From Nitrospirota bacterium (lineage in GTDB: Bacteria > Nitrospirota > Nitrospiria > Nitrospirales > Nitrospiraceae): a stretch of 5,086 nt of DNA. The notes under the pieces were generated by a model. That model was not told where the DNA came from. It saw only the letters and a list, made by a program, of their open reading frames with translations, and did not search any database. Positions 4,494-5,086 of the stretch are shown here, piece after piece. The stretch covers positions 1 to 5,086 of the forward strand of contig JACRLS010000173.1 in the NCBI GenBank assembly GCA_016235225.1, given 5' to 3'. Each line of letters starts with the position of its first letter. The stretch's first letter is position 1. Both the position numbers and the translations under genes were made by a program.

Positions 4494-4790
4494 TTACGCA
4501 GAGACGCGTGCCCATTCCCTGGCGCTAGCGGCGAAGGCTTCTTGGTAAGTGGGCCAATCATGCAATGTCGCAGGATCGAAGTCCGCTCCATTCGGCCACA
4601 CGAGCGTTTTCACTTCTGGGTCGATAGAGACTTGGTTGAACAGCTCTGGATCGAGAAGCGGACCATACAGTTCACCAGCAAGGACCGGTCTCAAGTCGAT
4701 GACTTGTTCCACGTTGTCTGTGAATTCCACGCGCAATGTATAAGGCCCGACGACCTCAACGGCGCGAACCTGATAGATAGGATGTGTCAT
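4494..4790 (-). CDS. DUF2442 domain protein
   Basis: This 98-residue protein belongs to the DUF2442 family. It begins MTHPIYQVRAVEVVGPYTLRVEFTD-type sequence, a run of short beta strands, continues with DLRPVLAGELYGPLLDP, and has the family signature VWPNGADFDPATLHDWP at about residues 63-79. The biochemical role of the family is not known to me. The gene starts nine bases after the stop of the DUF4160 gene, and its ribosome binding site AGAGAGG overlaps that stop, so the two are surely co-transcribed. DUF4160 and DUF2442 genes recur side by side in bacteria, often near toxin-antitoxin modules, and a toxin-antitoxin-like role has been suspected. It converges on synthase-tail copy C. Confidence 0.85.
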   Translation of the reverse strand: MTHPIYQVRAVEVVGPYTLRVEFTDNVEQVIDLRPVLAGELYGPLLDPELFNQVSIDPEVKTLVWPNGADFDPATLHDWPTYQEAFAASAREWARVSA

Positions 4791-4793
4791 GGC

Positions 4794-4800
4794 GCCTCTC
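4794..4800 (-). promoter_or_regulatory. Ribosome binding site of the DUF2442 gene, overlapping the DUF4160 stop
   Basis: The minus strand reads AGAGAGG three bases before the ATG at 4790, within a 9-base gap, and shares a base with the TAG of the preceding gene. This layout favours coupled translation of the two proteins. Confidence 0.55.
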
Positions 4801-5069
4801 TAGGCCAAAGGGGCGATGGGGAATGCTTTGTGGCCGGTTTGCAACCGGTTCCAATCAGTGACGAGTTCAGCTTGATGCAATTCAGTCCATGCCTCGACTA
4901 AGCGCTGCTGGCGTTTCGGCAATGACCCAGCTAACAGTTCTACCGGTTCGATTCCATATACCGCCACATGTTCCTGGTAATACGCGTGAAAATGCGGCGT
5001 ATGGTGTGAGGCCTGAACCTCGACGAACATTCGAATGATGATTCCGAAGAAACGGCAGAGTTCAGGCAC
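4800..5069 (-). CDS. DUF4160 domain protein
   Basis: This 89-residue protein of the DUF4160 family opens with MPELCRFFGIIIRMF, has the family motif HTPHFHAYY (residues 23-31, His-rich, possibly metal-binding or catalytic), then ELLAGSLPKRQQRLVEAW and a helical end. The start is a GTG at 5067-5069. An in-frame TAG lies three codons upstream, and no other start fits the conserved MPxxxRFFG beginning. The ribosome binding site is weak (GAGTAG), and the promoter must lie at or beyond the window edge. The length is normal for the family. It forms an operon with the DUF2442 gene downstream. Function is unproven. By analogy with compact two-gene modules it could be the active partner, but that is inference. 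Confidence 0.85.
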   Translation of the reverse strand: MPELCRFFGIIIRMFVEVQASHHTPHFHAYYQEHVAVYGIEPVELLAGSLPKRQQRLVEAWTELHQAELVTDWNRLQTGHKAFPIAPLA

Positions 5070-5086
5070 AAGCGCATTCTACTCGC

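Noticed and set aside
4542..4901. Plus-strand open frames over the DUF2442 and DUF4160 genes
   Set aside because: The minus-strand proteins have intact family signatures. The plus-strand translations look random.

Overview
The window looks like a GC-rich (roughly 60%), double-membrane bacterium. A lipoprotein-type glutathione peroxidase, a secreted cupredoxin and a squalene-synthase-like enzyme would suit a Nitrospira-type or similar environmental lineage. That assignment rests on gene flavour only, because no rRNA or other marker is present. I see no tRNA, rRNA, CRISPR array, transposase or integrase.

Left part (1-1836). The end of an unrecognised + strand gene (1-125) is followed by two minus-strand genes, a glutathione peroxidase (189-718) and the membrane protease HtpX (929-1662). 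Both are broken in the same way. Each has good family sequence at both ends but lacks one internal block, with a frame change at the junction. In HtpX the lost block contains the HExxH zinc motif. In the peroxidase it contains the conserved Gln/Asn segment behind the peroxidatic Cys. A cluster of alternating CTTCGGCG palindromes (REP-like) lies between them. HtpX keeps a clear ribosome binding site and a perfect TATAAT.

Middle part (1837-3458). A plausible promoter drives a two-gene operon: a secreted type 1 copper protein and, overlapping it by four bases (GTGA), a squalene/phytoene synthase family enzyme with both Asp-rich motifs. The synthase appears to have lost its natural stop after residue 348. 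It reads on for 33 more codons into the promoter of the next module, where its stop again overlaps a GTG start by four bases.

Right part (3357-5086). This is a small accessory segment: a complete higB-higA toxin-antitoxin module with its own promoter and palindromic operator, then about 450 bases without an intact gene, then a minus-strand DUF4160-DUF2442 pair. The gene-free stretch holds two extra copies of the 3' end of the synthase gene (about 70 bp and 190 bp) and an exact 20-bp tandem duplication. The synthase tail therefore occurs three times, once to the left of higBA and twice to its right. In the long copy the first 47 codons differ from the gene only at synonymous positions, so it probably came from a second functional gene rather than from decay of a recent duplicate. 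This tail-duplication and toxin-antitoxin arrangement is the most unusual thing in the window. Strain-mixed assembly must be excluded for it and for the two internal deletions.
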